Source: Pseudomonadota bacterium (lineage in GTDB: Bacteria > Desulfobacterota > Syntrophia > Syntrophales > JADFWA01). Taken from it: a DNA stretch of 14,631 nt. Where the stretch lies: NCBI GenBank assembly GCA_030596145.1, contig JAUVKS010000022.1, positions 1-14,631 on the forward strand, given 5' to 3'. Below, one piece after another: positions 13,997 through 14,631 of this stretch. The translations under genes were made by a program, and so were the position numbers. A model generated the notes under the pieces. The model ran no database searches. It saw only the letters and a list, made by a program, of their open reading frames with translations, and was not told where the DNA came from. The first letter of the stretch is position 1; every line of letters begins with the position of its first letter.

Positions 13997-14613
13997 AACC
14001 TCTGTGCAAGTCGTACCGCTCCGACGCCATCTTTCGCGTATTCTGCGCCGACCGACCGGGCGAAAGATTTGCTCACCACCGCTCCTCCTACTATGAACTT
14101 ACAATCGAGCTTTTTCTGTCTTGCCAGTTCAATGACCTCTTTCATGTTAACCATTGTTGTTGTCATAAGGGCGGAGAGTCCCACAATGGCAGGTTGGGAA
14201 GACTTAATTTCTTCAATGATCTTTTCGGCCGGCACATCCTTACCAAGATCTATAACATTAAATCCATGATTTTTTAACATGAGGGATACTATGTTTTTGC
14301 CTATGTCATGAATATCTCCCTTTACAGTGGCAAGAAGAACAATCACCTTCTTTTCCTGTGTTGATATATTTTTTTCAAGATAGGGATCAAGATATTCGAG
14401 TCCCTTTTTCATTGCTTCAGCACTGGCGATAAGCTGGGGCAGAAAATACTCTTTTTTATCAAATAAGTCACCCACTTTTATAATGGCCGGAATCATTACG
14501 TCTTGAACAAGACTGTCAGCAGATGTCCCGGACGAAAGAGTTTCCTTTACAAAATCATCTATTTCTTCCCTGTTTCCTTCCAGAATTGCCTGAAACACCT
14601 TTTGCTCCGGCAA
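13975..14613 (-). CDS. Cobalamin-binding corrinoid protein (methyltransferase cognate, MtbC/MtmC-like)
   Basis: These small proteins carry a methyl group on cobalamin between a substrate methyltransferase and a second methyltransferase. The 212 residues match the two-part family: a helical cap domain (about 1-85, with DVMIPAIIKVGDLFDKKEYF) and a Rossmann-like B12 domain. The latter has ATVKGDIHDIGKNIV (95-109) containing the DxHxxG cobalt ligand His, GLSALMTTTM (about 145-154) and the FIVGGA loop (about 173-178). The TTG start at 14613 has AGGAGG eight bases upstream (14622-14627). Because the frame stays open to the window edge, an upstream start cannot be excluded. The substrate (methylamine, methanol, methoxylated aromatic, betaine or other) is unknown without the partner gene, probably off the right edge. 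Its last codons come from a heptamer repeat. Confidence 0.92.
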   Translation of the reverse strand: MPEQKVFQAILEGNREEIDDFVKETLSSGTSADSLVQDVMIPAIIKVGDLFDKKEYFLPQLIASAEAMKKGLEYLDPYLEKNISTQEKKVIVLLATVKGDIHDIGKNIVSLMLKNHGFNVIDLGKDVPAEKIIEEIKSSQPAIVGLSALMTTTMVNMKEVIELARQKKLDCKFIVGGAVVSKSFARSVGAEYAKDGVGAVRLAQRLSSGFKV

Positions 14614-14621
14614 GGGTTTCC

Positions 14622-14627
14622 CCTCCT
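14622..14627 (-). promoter_or_regulatory. Shine-Dalgarno site supporting the TTG start of the corrinoid gene
   Basis: AGGAGG on the minus strand, eight bases before TTG 14611-14613, supports this rare start codon over a start beyond the window. Confidence 0.65.
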
Positions 14628-14631
14628 TTAC

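Noticed and set aside
1..14631. CRISPR arrays, tRNA or rRNA genes
   Set aside because: No regularly spaced direct repeats of CRISPR size and no cloverleaf or rRNA-like conserved blocks were seen on either strand. The tandem repeats present have 7- or 8-base units.

Overview
The window looks like a piece of chromosome from an anaerobic Gram-negative bacterium, most likely deltaproteobacterial (Desulfobacterota in the broad sense). This is an inference from gene content: DUF3108 and DUF3047 exported proteins, a stand-alone methyltransferase-type corrinoid protein, an ExbB-ExbD-TonB operon next to a periplasmic TPR protein, and TTG starts. No rRNA, tRNA, CRISPR array or intact transposase is visible.

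Region 1 (1-2921, + strand, ordinary composition) holds the 3' part of ribF, endonuclease V (nfi), a YhhN/TMEM86-type membrane protein and an exported DUF3108 protein.

Region 2 (about 2950-6463, + strand) is clearly more AT-rich; one 60-base line counted by eye is 30% G+C. It begins with an orphan ribosome-binding site and start codon whose reading frame runs straight into a GC-rich multi-hairpin element. That element resembles the HEARO/omega-RNA class tied to IscB transposons, but no nuclease gene is present. Three genes follow: a NodB-type polysaccharide deacetylase, a polyprenyl-phosphate-type GT2 glycosyltransferase, and a DUF2142-like GT-C membrane protein fused to C-terminal TPRs. None of the three starts has a recognisable Shine-Dalgarno sequence. 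Together they read like a lipid-linked amino-sugar cassette that makes, deacetylates and transfers a sugar.

Region 3 (6506-9462, - strand) is GC-richer; one line counted is 53%. It carries a second GT2, an ArnA/UDP-apiose-xylose-synthase-like decarboxylase and an extended SDR, with strong Shine-Dalgarno sites. It converges on region 2. Together the two regions hold enzymes resembling ArnA (C-terminal half), ArnC, ArnD and ArnT, but no aminotransferase or formyltransferase.

Region 4 (9733-14613, - strand) returns to ordinary composition. It has pyrE translationally coupled to a DUF3047 exported protein, an eight-repeat TPR protein, a tight exbB-exbD-tonB operon, and a corrinoid protein gene running off the right edge. 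Two small repeat structures sit between these genes: a 140-bp MITE-like inverted pair of octamer arrays at 12103-12242, and a 7-bp tandem array at 13948-13996 that supplies the last codons of the corrinoid protein.

The most interesting parts are the orphan omega-RNA-like element with the gene start it truncates, the deacetylase/GT2/GT-C-TPR cassette, and the ArnA/UAXS-like enzyme that keeps one of the two cysteines known from plant UDP-apiose synthase.
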